DNA of 13,414 nt, from contig JAFNZJ010000092.1 in assembly GCA_017382915.1 (NCBI GenBank), positions 1-13,414 of the forward strand, written 5' to 3'. The notes beneath the pieces were generated by a model that saw only the letters and a program-made list of their open reading frames with translations, ran no database searches and was not told the origin of the DNA. Position 1 is the stretch's first letter, and each line of letters starts with the position of its first letter. The position numbers and the translations under genes were made by a program. Source of the stretch: Clostridia bacterium. Its GTDB lineage: Bacteria; Bacillota; Clostridia; Oscillospirales; Acutalibacteraceae. Positions 7,136 to 12,729 of this stretch are shown one piece after another.

Positions 7136-8773
7136 TTAGCCGGTAATTTGACTTTCAACCAATCTGCCCTTGCAATATTTTTCTCTAAGGGCAGGTTTTT
7201 CAATTTTGCCTGTTGGGTTGCGTGGCACCTTTTCAAAGAATATTTTCTTTGGGCGCTTATAGCGAGGAAGTTCTGTACAAAATTCATTTATTTCATCCTC
7301 ACTGCACTGCATACCCTCTTTAATTTCAATAATGGCGGCGGTTATTTCACCAAGTCTTGCATCGGGCAGACCTATAACCGCTACATCCTTAATTTTACTG
7401 TGGGCACGCAAAAAGTCCTCAATCTGAACGGGGTAAATATTTTCACCGCCCGATATAACAACATCCTTTTTGCGGTCAACCAGATAAATAAAGCCTTCTT
7501 CATCCATTTTGGCCATATCACCTGTATAAAGCCAGCCGTCCTTTAAAACCTCGGCAGTGGCTTCGGGATTTTTATAGTAGCAGGTCATAACACCGGGGCC
7601 CTTTACAATAAGCTCACCAACATCGCCCTGCTTTGTTTTATTGCCATTTTCATCAACAATATCAACCTGCCATAAATAACCCGCCTTACCGATTGCGCCA
7701 ACCTTATGGGTGTTTTCAACACCTAAATGCACGCAACCCGGACCGATTGATTCTGAAAGACCATAGTTGGTATCATACTGATGATGTGGGAATATTTTCA
7801 TCCAGCGGTTAATAAGGCTTGGGGGGACAGGCTGTGCGCCTATATGCATAAGCCTAAGCTGGTCTAACCTATAATCATTAAGGTTTACCATGCCCGATTC
7901 AATAGCATCTAAAAGGTCCTGTGCCCACGGCACCAGCAACCAAACTATTGAACATTTTTCATCACTTACTGCCCTTAAAATCCATTCAGGCTTAACGCCG
8001 CGAAGCAGTACAGCCTTGCTTGCCGAAAGCAATGAGCCAAACCAGTGCATTTTAGCGCCTGTATGGTAAAGGGGCGGAATACAAAGAAAAACATCATCCC
8101 TTTGCTGATTATGGTGATTTTGTTCGGTCTGACATGAGCTTATTAGTGATAAATGCTTATGTAAAATTGCCTTTGGAAAGCCTGTGGTACCCGATGAAAA
8201 GTAAATTGCTGCATCATCGGTTTCGGTAAGCTCCACAGGGGGTGGATTTGATGAACAGTAGCCCATAAGCTTAATGCAGTTTTCACTGTAATCGGGGCCG
8301 TCATCACCCACATAAAAAAGCATTTTTAGTCTATTATCCTTTTTAACAATTGGGTCAATGCGGGTAATAAATTCAGGACCAAAAATAAGCACATCAACAT
8401 CGGCTAAATCAAGGCAATATTCAATTTCATCACCCGAATAGCGGAAGTTCATTGGCACCGCCAAACAGCCCGCCTTTAAAATACCAAAATAAAGGGGCAG
8501 CCATTCAAGGCAGTTCATAAGCAAAATTGCTACCTTATCACCCTTTTTAAGTCCACGGCTAAGCAGCAGATTTGCAAAGCGATTAGCACGGCGGTCAAAA
8601 TCAAGCCAGCTCATCTCTCTGCGGTAGGGTGTGCCTAAGTTGGTGCTTTCAATAAGATTAAATTCTCGCCAGGTGGTGGCTTTATCCATCTCTTCAGATG
8701 GGTTAATTTCCACCAAAGCAGTTTCGCCGCCATATAAACGAGCATTTTTTTCTAAAAGTTCGGTAATTACCAT
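7136..8773 (-). CDS. AMP-forming acyl/aryl-CoA ligase (class I adenylate-forming)
   Basis: A 545-residue acid:CoA ligase that activates a carboxylic acid with ATP to an acyl-AMP and then a CoA thioester. Motifs in order are YFSSGTTGFPK (191-201, P-loop), NYGLSES (336-342), GWLYTGD (413-419), the hinge region RKKDVVISGGENIYP (434-448) and PTGKIEK with the catalytic lysine K523. An insert-like segment at about residues 24-52 lies between the start of the N-terminal domain and MSWLDFDRRANRFANLL, and is not part of the core fold. The protein is distinct from PaaK, which is a shorter subfamily. The ATG has an AAGGAG ribosome binding site. It is the first gene after the T-box terminator, so its expression should rise when the sensed tRNA is uncharged. 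Substrate is unknown; aryl-acid or medium/long-chain acid are both possible, and context favours an aryl or amino-acid-derived acid. Confidence 0.9.
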   Translation of the reverse strand: MVITELLEKNARLYGGETALVEINPSEEMDKATTWREFNLIESTNLGTPYRREMSWLDFDRRANRFANLLLSRGLKKGDKVAILLMNCLEWLPLYFGILKAGCLAVPMNFRYSGDEIEYCLDLADVDVLIFGPEFITRIDPIVKKDNRLKMLFYVGDDGPDYSENCIKLMGYCSSNPPPVELTETDDAAIYFSSGTTGFPKAILHKHLSLISSCQTEQNHHNQQRDDVFLCIPPLYHTGAKMHWFGSLLSASKAVLLRGVKPEWILRAVSDEKCSIVWLLVPWAQDLLDAIESGMVNLNDYRLDQLRLMHIGAQPVPPSLINRWMKIFPHHQYDTNYGLSESIGPGCVHLGVENTHKVGAIGKAGYLWQVDIVDENGNKTKQGDVGELIVKGPGVMTCYYKNPEATAEVLKDGWLYTGDMAKMDEEGFIYLVDRKKDVVISGGENIYPVQIEDFLRAHSKIKDVAVIGLPDARLGEITAAIIEIKEGMQCSEDEINEFCTELPRYKRPKKIFFEKVPRNPTGKIEKPALREKYCKGRLVESQITG

Positions 8774-8794
8774 TTTGTTCTCCTTAAATGTTAT

Positions 8795-8828
8795 AAAAAA
8801 TTAAAGCCCCCTGCTATATGCAGAGGGC
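8795..8828 (-). terminator. T-box attenuator (intrinsic terminator)
   Basis: A 9-bp stem (GCCCTCTGC at 8820-8828 with GCAGGGGGC at 8806-8814, one G-U pair) around a 5-nt loop, followed by TTTAATTTTTT. It ends 21 nt before the ligase ATG, and its first arm is the sequence competed for by the antiterminator GAGG. Confidence 0.92.
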
Positions 8829-9054
8829 GAGTGTTCCCGCGGTACCACCTCAGTTTACCAATAAAAATATTGGTCTTAAAGCGGATTTAACAAAAAAATC
8901 CTAAGCTATATCGGGCTAACCCGTCATCCCCTACTTGGTACTCCTTTTGGGGAAGCCGCTCAAAAAGGTATTCAGTATAAGCCTTTTACCGCCTTGCAGC
9001 AACCGACGGCTCTCTGAAAAAAGGTGAATATACCTACTTGGTTTTATCATAGCG
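8795..9054 (-). promoter_or_regulatory. T-box tRNA-sensing leader; specifier probably UAC (Tyr)
   Basis: On the minus strand the canonical T-box sequence AGGTGGTACCGCG is at 8838-8850; its UGGU would pair with an ACCA tRNA 3' end. Stem I begins near 9054 with a K-turn-like GCUAUGA opposite GAGC. The specifier loop has AGUA (9035-9038) facing GAA (8971-8973), and AGAGAG and the distal GGUUGCUGCAAGG follow. Directly after GAA is UAC (8968-8970), read as tyrosine; shifting one base gives ACC (threonine). Further hairpins are at 8912-8923, 8883-8901 and 8857-8874. GAGG of the T-box can pair with CCUC inside the terminator arm, the expected antiterminator switch. The leader controls the acyl-CoA ligase gene and probably the genes after it. 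This 8774-9244 gene-free stretch also holds two divergent promoters and an extra 5' hairpin. Confidence 0.93.
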
Positions 9055-9065
9055 TTATTGTGTTT

Positions 9066-9099
9066 GCTTTAGCGCTTTTACGCTTTTATGCGCTAAAGC
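9066..9099. repeat. Perfect 10-bp inverted repeat upstream of T-box Stem I
   Basis: GCTTTAGCGC (9066-9075) and GCGCTAAAGC (9090-9099) form a perfect 10-bp stem with a 14-nt loop. On the minus strand the loop and following bases contain a tandem TAAAAGCG repeat. It lies between the predicted transcription start (near 9109) and the base of T-box Stem I, so it would be the first structure in the leader RNA. It is not part of the standard T-box fold. Confidence 0.7.
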
Positions 9100-9115
9100 G
9101 TTTGTTATGTATGCT

Positions 9116-9144
9116 AGTTTAACACATATTTGGTGCTTTGTCAA
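9116..9144 (-). promoter_or_regulatory. Sigma-A promoter of the T-box operon
   Basis: On the minus strand a perfect TTGACA (9139-9144) and TAAACT (9116-9121, 4 of 6 consensus) are 17 bp apart, with TG at the extended -10 position (TGTTAAACT). Transcription should start near 9109, about 55 nt before Stem I. Confidence 0.78.
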
Positions 9145-9196
9145 GCGGTTTTTCACTTTTTTTAATATATTTTCTTTATTTTAAATACACCTCTTA

Positions 9197-9225
9197 TTGA
9201 CAACAGTAAAATCTTTAAATATAAT
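9197..9225 (+). promoter_or_regulatory. Perfect-consensus sigma-A promoter of the radical SAM gene
   Basis: TTGACA (9197-9202), exactly 17 bp, then TATAAT (9220-9225). The predicted start near 9232 leaves a leader of only about 13 nt, just the GGGGTG ribosome binding site. The -35 occupies the alternative TTG codon of the longer reading frame, supporting the downstream ATG as the true start. Confidence 0.88.
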
Positions 9226-9244
9226 TTTAAAAAGGGGTGAGAAT

Positions 9245-10129
9245 ATGCTAAACCTATATAAAAATTGTAACCTTTGCCCAAGGCAATGCGGGGTTAACCG
9301 ATTAAAGGGTGAGCTAGGCTTTTGCGGTGCCGATGCCACTGCCGAAATAAACAGAATAGGGCTTCATTTTATGGAAGAACCTATAATTTCGGGCACCAAA
9401 GGTTCGGGTACTGTATTTTTTACACACTGCTCACTTGGTTGCATATTCTGCCAAAACAGTGATATTAGCCGCAGGGTCTCAAGCGGTAAAAAATACTCTG
9501 CAAATGAACTTGCAAAGCAATATATTGAACTTGAAAAAATGGGTGCCCATAACATAAACCTGGTAACCCCCACCCACTATATGCCCACAGTAGCCCAAAG
9601 CTGCGTTTTGGCGCGTGAAATGGGGCTTAAAATACCCTTTGTTTATAATACAAGCGGATTTGAAATGCCCGAGCATATTAAAAAGCTTGACGGTATTATT
9701 GATATATTTTTAACCGACCTTAAATATTTTAGCCCCTACCTGGCTAACCGTTATTCAGGCAGTGAGGATTATTTTGATTATTGCCTGCCTGCAATAAGTG
9801 AAATGATTAAAATCACCGGCTCCCCTACCTTTAATGATGACGGTATACTTAAAAAAGGTACAATTATCAGGCACCTTATTTTACCCGGTGCAGTAAATGA
9901 TACACTTAATATTTTAAGGCAAACCCAAAAACATTTTAGTGACAGAGTTTTAGTAAGTCTTATGCGGCAGTATACACCAATGTCTACCGATTTACCCGAT
10001 GAACTAAACCGCACCGTTACCGATGAGGAATACGCAAAAGCAGTAGATGAATTTAACGCACTTGGTTTAAGCGGATTTTTACAACAAAGCGATTCGGTAG
10101 GCAAAGATAAAATACCGAAATTTGAATAA
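9245..10129 (+). CDS. Radical SAM protein, PflA-like (COG1313-type activase family)
   Basis: A 294-residue radical SAM enzyme. The core motif HCSLGCIFCQN places the three 4Fe-4S cysteines at C62, C66 and C69. A second N-terminal cysteine set, C8-C11-C15 and C27 (CNLCPRQCGVNR...GFCG), is typical of the putative pyruvate-formate-lyase-activating-enzyme-like family and may hold another metal cluster. A TPTHYMP segment (108-114) and FLTDLKYF (155-162) are also family-like. Members cleave S-adenosylmethionine to a 5'-deoxyadenosyl radical; the target of this subfamily is not firmly known, and no glycyl-radical enzyme is in the window. I chose the ATG at 9245, with GGGGTGAG just upstream, over an upstream TTG that is really the -35 box. 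It is the only plus-strand gene here and is probably monocistronic, ending at a terminator shared with rhaA. Confidence 0.9.
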   Translation: MLNLYKNCNLCPRQCGVNRLKGELGFCGADATAEINRIGLHFMEEPIISGTKGSGTVFFTHCSLGCIFCQNSDISRRVSSGKKYSANELAKQYIELEKMGAHNINLVTPTHYMPTVAQSCVLAREMGLKIPFVYNTSGFEMPEHIKKLDGIIDIFLTDLKYFSPYLANRYSGSEDYFDYCLPAISEMIKITGSPTFNDDGILKKGTIIRHLILPGAVNDTLNILRQTQKHFSDRVLVSLMRQYTPMSTDLPDELNRTVTDEEYAKAVDEFNALGLSGFLQQSDSVGKDKIPKFE

Positions 10130-10133
10130 AATT

Positions 10134-10158
10134 AAGCCCCAACTTTTTGTTGGGGCTT
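10134..10158. terminator. Bidirectional terminator between convergent genes
   Basis: AAGCCCCAAC (10134-10143) and GTTGGGGCTT (10149-10158) form a perfect 10-bp stem with a TTTTT loop. TT-AATTATAATT follows on the plus strand, and a TTAATTTTATT tract follows on the minus strand. It lies 4 bp after the radical SAM stop and 16 bp after the rhaA stop, so it can end both transcripts. Confidence 0.9.
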
Positions 10159-10174
10159 TTAATTATAATTTGTG

Positions 10175-11425
10175 TTATCTTTTCAAAAGAACTTCCTGCT
10201 CGTAGGTCTTAACCTCATCAAGCCAAGCGGCGCCAACAGGCACACCGTTCTTTTCGCAGAAGTAATCCCAAACTGCACCGAAGGGGTAGGTTTTATACTC
10301 CTCAGTAAGGGCAAGGCGGGATGTATTATCGCCATCAAGCTCCAGCTTCATAAGGTCGGCTGTAGGCTCTAACATAGCGCGGAGTAATGCCTTTTGCATA
10401 TTGCGGGTACCAATAACCCAAGCAGCAACACGGTTTATTGAAGCATCAAAGAAATCAAGACCTATGTAGGTGCGGTCAATAAGGTTGGTGCGAACAAGGT
10501 TTTGGGCAATTGCAAGCAGTTCATCATCCATTACAACTACATGGTCGCTATCCCAACGGACGGGACGGCTAACATGAAGTAGAAGTTTATCGGTAAAGAG
10601 TAAAACTGCAGGGATTTTATCTGAAATAACTTCAGTTGGGTGGAAGTGGCCTGCATCAAGGCAGTACATTTTGCCACGAGAAATTGCATAACCTAAAGCA
10701 AACTCATTTGAGCCTACGGTATAGCTTTCAGCACCAATACCAAACACCTTACTTTCAAGGGCGTCTTTGGTGTACTTTTCATCATACTCAACGGCAAAAA
10801 CTTCATCAAGCGCACTCATCATACGGGCGCGGGGACCTTCTTTATCAACGGGGGTATCCTTGGAGCCGTCGGGGAACCAGTGGTTGGTAACGCAGGTTTG
10901 ACCAAGCTCTTTACCAAAATATGCGGCAATTTTGCGTGACGCTTTGCAGTGGCGAATCCAGAAATTGCGTACATTTTCATCAGCACTGGAGATGGTATAG
11001 CCGCTATCTGCCATTGGGTGGCTAAAGCAGGTGGGGTTAAAGTCAAGACCAATACCCATTTTTTTAGCCCACTCAACCCACTTTTCAAAGTGTTTAGGCT
11101 CTAATGCATCAAGGTCAACCTTTTCATCGGTATCGGCATATATTGCGTGAAGATTAAGCTTTTGTTTACCGGGGATAAGCGACATAGCCTTTTCAATATC
11201 GGCACGAAGCTCATCAGGGGTGGTTGCTGCACCGGGGTAATTACCTGTGGTTTGAATACCACCGCTAAGCTCAATATCCTTAAATAAAAAGCCGTTAACA
11301 TCATCACCCTGCCAGCAGTGCATTGAAATAACTGTTTTTTGTAAACGGTCCAATACTGCATCAGTATCAACACCGATTTTTGCGTACTGTTCTTTTGCAA
11401 GCAAATATGCCTTTTCTGTTTGCAT
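10175..11425 (-). CDS. rhaA: L-rhamnose isomerase
   Basis: A 416-residue enzyme, close to the usual length of about 419, converting L-rhamnose to L-rhamnulose in the cytoplasm with Mn2+ or a similar divalent metal. Recognisable family segments are HCWQGDDV (36-43), DFNPT (128-132), NHWFPDGSKD (181-190), the metal-site stretch LDAGHFHPTE (256-265) and RPVRWDSDHVV (287-297), whose aspartates D292 and D294 correspond to metal ligands in known RhaA. It has an AAAGGAG ribosome binding site and its own promoter (11461-11489). No rhamnulokinase, aldolase, rhamnose transporter or rhamnose regulator is adjacent in this window, so the rest of the pathway must be elsewhere or upstream control must be shared. 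The gene is complete with no frameshift. Confidence 0.96.
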   Translation of the reverse strand: MQTEKAYLLAKEQYAKIGVDTDAVLDRLQKTVISMHCWQGDDVNGFLFKDIELSGGIQTTGNYPGAATTPDELRADIEKAMSLIPGKQKLNLHAIYADTDEKVDLDALEPKHFEKWVEWAKKMGIGLDFNPTCFSHPMADSGYTISSADENVRNFWIRHCKASRKIAAYFGKELGQTCVTNHWFPDGSKDTPVDKEGPRARMMSALDEVFAVEYDEKYTKDALESKVFGIGAESYTVGSNEFALGYAISRGKMYCLDAGHFHPTEVISDKIPAVLLFTDKLLLHVSRPVRWDSDHVVVMDDELLAIAQNLVRTNLIDRTYIGLDFFDASINRVAAWVIGTRNMQKALLRAMLEPTADLMKLELDGDNTSRLALTEEYKTYPFGAVWDYFCEKNGVPVGAAWLDEVKTYEQEVLLKR

Positions 11426-11460
11426 TTTAAAATCTCCTTTAAAATAGATTTACTTTTTTA

Positions 11461-11489
11461 AGTATATCATAACAAAAATTAAATGTCTA
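11461..11489 (-). promoter_or_regulatory. Sigma-A promoter of rhaA
   Basis: On the minus strand TAGACA (11484-11489, 5 of 6 consensus), 17 bp, then TATACT (11461-11466, 5 of 6) with an extended -10 TG (TGATATACT). The predicted start is near 11454, about 29 nt before the rhaA ATG. No operator palindrome or catabolite-response element was evident, and no terminator separates it from the gene upstream. Confidence 0.72.
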
Positions 11490-11499
11490 TAAATTTTTG

Positions 11500-12054
11500 C
11501 TAATTAACAAAGTTTGCGGCAGTTACCTTGCCCTCAATAACCGATAAAAACCAACAATAAAGGGCTTCACCAAGCTCTTGATAAATGGGGTCACCATCGT
11601 GTGAGCAAAGCATTGCAAAGGTTTGCCCTACCCTGCGGTCAACCTCAGTACCGCGGCGGAAGGATAGGTAATAAAATGAAAATGCGCCTGTATCTGACGA
11701 TTTTTCAAAAATTTCTTTATCCAGTGCAAAAAGGTTATCATAAAAGGCGGTGCGGGCGGTATTTGCTACCGACATATTGGGGCAAAACTGCTCCAGCCCT
11801 GCCATAACGGTAAATGAAAGCAGCAATATTTTTTGAACAATAAGACCTTCGCTATCATTTTCGGTAATGGTAAGCTCATCCTTTTTACATACCGAAACAA
11901 ATTCATTGGCAAGTACAGCACCCAGCTCCTTTGCGCGGGAAATGTTGCCGTTTTTCTTTTCATTTTCATATTCGGCATTGTCACTGAAAAGGTCGTTTTG
12001 CGCCTTTTCTTTAGGGGCTTCACCCACTATTTTCATATCAAAATCATCAAACAC
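11500..12054 (-). CDS. Hypothetical protein, 184 residues, unrecognised
   Basis: I do not recognise this protein. The first 40 residues are charged and low in hydrophobics (probably disordered, rich in D/E/K/N). The rest looks mainly helical, with one hydrophobic stretch (about 71-88) too polar overall to be a confident membrane span. A conserved-looking block, FYYLSFRRGTEVDRRVG (127-143), precedes SHDGDPIYQELGEALY (151-166). There are four cysteines (56, 91, 150, 167) but no metal motif. The start is a GTG at 12054, with AGAAGG 7 nt upstream; an overlapping out-of-frame ATG two bases upstream does not give this protein. It begins 13 nt after the TSCPD gene, so it belongs to the rpoD-rrf2-TSCPD string. 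A cytosolic soluble protein is likely; function is unknown. Confidence 0.8.
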   Translation of the reverse strand: MFDDFDMKIVGEAPKEKAQNDLFSDNAEYENEKKNGNISRAKELGAVLANEFVSVCKKDELTITENDSEGLIVQKILLLSFTVMAGLEQFCPNMSVANTARTAFYDNLFALDKEIFEKSSDTGAFSFYYLSFRRGTEVDRRVGQTFAMLCSHDGDPIYQELGEALYCWFLSVIEGKVTAANFVN

Positions 12055-12067
12055 ATTAACACCTTCT

Positions 12068-12319
12068 TTACTTTTCAGCTAAAGCGTTTATAAGGGCGGT
12101 TGCCAACTGGTCAGGGCAGGAGGTTTGGCGAAAACCACATTTAATGCCCTTTAATCGGTCAATAACCTCATCTACCGGCATACCAACTACAAGGCTTGCA
12201 ATACCTTTGGTATTACCGTTACAGCCACCCTCAAAGCTTACTGATTTTACAATATTATCTTCAATTTCAATTTCAATAAGGCGTGAACAAACACCTTTGG
12301 TTTTATATGTGAATTTCAA
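12068..12319 (-). CDS. TSCPD-domain small protein (TIGR03905-type)
   Basis: An 83-residue protein with the hallmark TSCPD (66-70), preceded by KCGFRQ, and with the motifs GVCSRLIE (9-16) and GGCNGNTKGI (31-40). Cysteines C11, C33, C61 and C68 are all within these motifs and could bind metal, though this is inference. The domain also occurs fused to the C-terminus of some ribonucleotide reductases; the free small version is widespread in Clostridia and its function is unknown. The start is a TTG at 12319, because no in-frame ATG or GTG lies upstream before the ribosome binding site AAGGAG, which overlaps the end of the regulator gene about 11 nt away. This weak start may limit translation. It is 8 bp after the Rrf2 gene and probably cotranscribed. 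Confidence 0.87.
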   Translation of the reverse strand: MKFTYKTKGVCSRLIEIEIEDNIVKSVSFEGGCNGNTKGIASLVVGMPVDEVIDRLKGIKCGFRQTSCPDQLATALINALAEK

Positions 12320-12327
12320 TGCTATTA

Positions 12328-12720
12328 TTACTCCTTAGAAAAATTTACTTCTGAAAGTTTATTGCGCATATATGTTGTTATATCTGAAAAAACATCCTTA
12401 TATTCACAAAGTCCGTTAGGGTGTGTACAACCGCAGCTGCCGTCACTATGGCAACGACTAAGGTTAAGCGGGCCGTAAATTTGCTCCACCACCTGAAGCA
12501 GGGTTATTTCCTCCACCGGCTTTGCCAATACATACCCGCCCTTATTACCCTTAAAGGACTTAACTATACCGCCCTGAACTAATCGGTGTAAAATTTTAAG
12601 GGTAAACCTTTGGGTAACACCGGTACTGGCGGCTATGGTTGCGGCATCGATGCGGGTGTCACTTTTAGCCAGGCAGGACACTATGCGAATAGCATAATCG
12701 GTTTCATTATTTAAAAACAT
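12328..12720 (-). CDS. Rrf2-family transcriptional regulator, probable Fe-S sensor
   Basis: A 130-residue DNA-binding protein. Residues 1-65 form the winged helix-turn-helix typical of Rrf2/IscR (YAIRIVSCLA, then IDAATIAASTGVTQRFTLKILHRLVQGGIV, then the wing SFKGNKGGYVLAKP). The C-terminal loop has C90, C96, C98 and C105. The C90-x5-C96 spacing equals the first pair of Fe-S ligands in IscR, so an iron-sulfur or redox-sensing cluster is plausible. It could respond to iron-sulfur status, oxygen, nitric oxide or another signal. I chose the ATG at 12720, which matches family starts; a GTG at 12729 directly abutting the rpoD stop would add three residues (MLK). No isc/suf genes are adjacent; the neighbour is a cysteine-rich TSCPD protein. 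Confidence 0.88.
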   Translation of the reverse strand: MFLNNETDYAIRIVSCLAKSDTRIDAATIAASTGVTQRFTLKILHRLVQGGIVKSFKGNKGGYVLAKPVEEITLLQVVEQIYGPLNLSRCHSDGSCGCTHPNGLCEYKDVFSDITTYMRNKLSEVNFSKE

Positions 12721-12729
12721 TTTTAACAC

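Noticed and set aside
7076..7546. 156-codon open frame on the plus strand
   Set aside because: It is mostly antisense to the 3' end of the acyl-CoA ligase gene; its composition looks like complementary-strand sequence, not a protein family.
8930..9042. Ten-base direct repeat CCTACTTGGT (8930-8939 and 9033-9042)
   Set aside because: Both copies lie inside the T-box leader and contain AGUA elements on the minus strand, expected of S-turn motifs, so a mobile or recombination origin is unnecessary.
9197..9244. TTG start extending the radical SAM protein by 16 residues
   Set aside because: The TTG is part of the -35 box and the segment contains the -10 box; the ATG at 9245 has a good ribosome binding site and family sequence begins there.
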